Both the position numbers and the translations under genes were made by a program. This document shows positions 39,941 through 40,496 of a DNA stretch of 40,496 nucleotides, piece after piece; the stretch's first letter is position 1, and each line of letters starts with the position of its first letter. The stretch comes from Hyphomicrobiales bacterium (GTDB lineage: Bacteria; Pseudomonadota; Alphaproteobacteria; Rhizobiales; Beijerinckiaceae): NCBI GenBank assembly GCA_019247795.1, contig JAFBAK010000122.1:1-40496 (forward strand), given 5' to 3'. The notes below the pieces were generated by a model that saw only the letters and a program-made list of their open reading frames with translations, searched no databases and was not told the DNA's origin.

Positions 39941-40496
39941 TCATGGCGAGGCTGCGAATAGCTCCATTGGTTCGAGGAGCCCTTTGAGTGCGTGGCTCCC
40001 TCGGTCTTCGAACTGAAGACCAGAGCCTGCGACAAGGTCTTTCACCGTTCGTGATACCAGGATCTCGTCAGCACCTGCGAGGGCGGAAACGCGTGAAGCA
40101 ATGTGAACCGCAATGCCGTGAACATCATTGTCGGTTATTTCGATCTCGCCGGTGTGCAGGCCGCAACGGACCTGAAGTTCAAGCGGACGGACGGCCTCAG
40201 CAATCGCACAGGCACAACGCACCGCGCGCGCAGGGCCGTCGAATGTGGCCAGAAATCCGTCTCCGAGCGATTTGACCTCGTTACCCCGGTACCTTGCGAG
40301 TACGTGCCGCACACTCGCGTGATGAGCGGCGAGCAGATCACGCCAGCGAAGGTCGCCGATCTGCTCTGCGCGCGTGGTCGATCCGACGATGTCCGTGAAC
40401 AGGACAGTCGCCAGCACGCGATCACTATCCGCCACCGAGACCGAACCGGTGATGAACCTCTCGATGCAATCGCCGATTTGCCCGTGGATGAAGAAG
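39941..40496 (-). CDS. Class III nucleotide cyclase domain, C-terminal part (runs off right edge)
   Basis: From the right edge the frame is open (FFIHGQIGDCIERFITGS) and leads into a class III cyclase domain. The metal ligands are Asp in ATVLFTDIVGST and Asp in VKSLGDGFLATF, followed by CGLHTGEIEITDNDVHGIAVH and DEILVSRTVKDLVAGSG. It ends ALKGLLEPMELFAASP. The IERFITG linker before the domain is typical of alpha/beta-hydrolase-cyclase fusions common in Rhizobiales, so the missing N-terminal half is probably a hydrolase. An internal GTG at 40435 is not likely to be the real start. It is related to the cyclase at 37354-38148. Confidence 0.8.
   Translation of the reverse strand, partial: FFIHGQIGDCIERFITGSVSVADSDRVLATVLFTDIVGSTTRAEQIGDLRWRDLLAAHHASVRHVLARYRGNEVKSLGDGFLATFDGPARAVRCACAIAEAVRPLELQVRCGLHTGEIEITDNDVHGIAVHIASRVSALAGADEILVSRTVKDLVAGSGLQFEDRGSHALKGLLEPMELFAASP

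Noticed and set aside
1-40496. tRNA or rRNA genes and prophage attachment sites
   Set aside because: No T-arm-like sequence in a cloverleaf context and no rRNA signature was found. No duplicated core suited to an att site was found next to the phage segments.

Overview
The window is high-GC DNA with short, often 4-nt-overlapping operons. It carries an Aap-type amino-acid transporter, several ABC uptake operons, a Stc2/GbcA-type Rieske oxygenase with a StcD/DgcA-type flavoenzyme, and GC-rich REP-like hairpins. Together these suggest an alphaproteobacterium, most likely of the Hyphomicrobiales (Rhizobiales). This placement is an inference from gene content; no rRNA or other marker gene is present.

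Layout. (1) 1-3197, minus strand: a phage packaging module (small Cys-rich protein, terminase small subunit, terminase large subunit, and a P22-like portal protein that runs off the left edge). (2) 3198-3922: a non-coding stretch with GC-rich hairpins. (3) 3923-8027, plus: aapJ-aapQ-aapM and a GNAT acetyltransferase; the expected ATPase gene aapP is absent. (4) 14014-8065, minus: livK-livH-livM-livG-livF followed, in overlap, by a divergent Nramp-like transporter. (5) 14349-16489, plus: an NfeD-type membrane protease and a slipin (SPFH) pair. (6) 16796-18472: a CGNR zinc-finger regulator divergent from an EamA exporter, with twin operators between them. (7) 18504-19754: a class V aminotransferase. 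(8) 20043-22114: a compact phage immunity module, with a CI-like repressor between two outward-facing promoters that are built alike, each -35 box being sandwiched between two operators. (9) 22152-26094: an Ldh2-family dehydrogenase, an HxlR regulator divergent from a dienelactone-hydrolase-like enzyme, and a ProC-like reductase. (10) 26195-35489: a quaternary-amine uptake and demethylation cluster (Rieske oxygenase, LysR regulator, StcD/DgcA-type flavoenzyme, ProV/W/X-type transporter, GntR regulator, cupin). (11) 35623-37249: a hipBA toxin-antitoxin locus with three evenly spaced operators. (12) 37354-40496: two class III nucleotide cyclases on either side of an orphan paralogue of LivK.

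How the parts fit. The betaine cluster reads as one unit. ProX/W/V would import a betaine, the Rieske enzyme would remove its first N-methyl group, and the StcD/DgcA-type flavoenzyme would remove the next. A 45/46-bp element lies upstream of both minus-strand transcription units, which points to co-regulation. The redox partner of the Rieske enzyme is not in the window.

The strongest unexplained signals are regulatory. They are the five-operator phage immunity region, the 26-bp-spaced GACA-N8-TGTC trio before hipB, the TAACC-N8-GGTTA pair between the CGNR and EamA genes, and the shared betaine element. I found no CRISPR array, tRNA, rRNA or insertion sequence.
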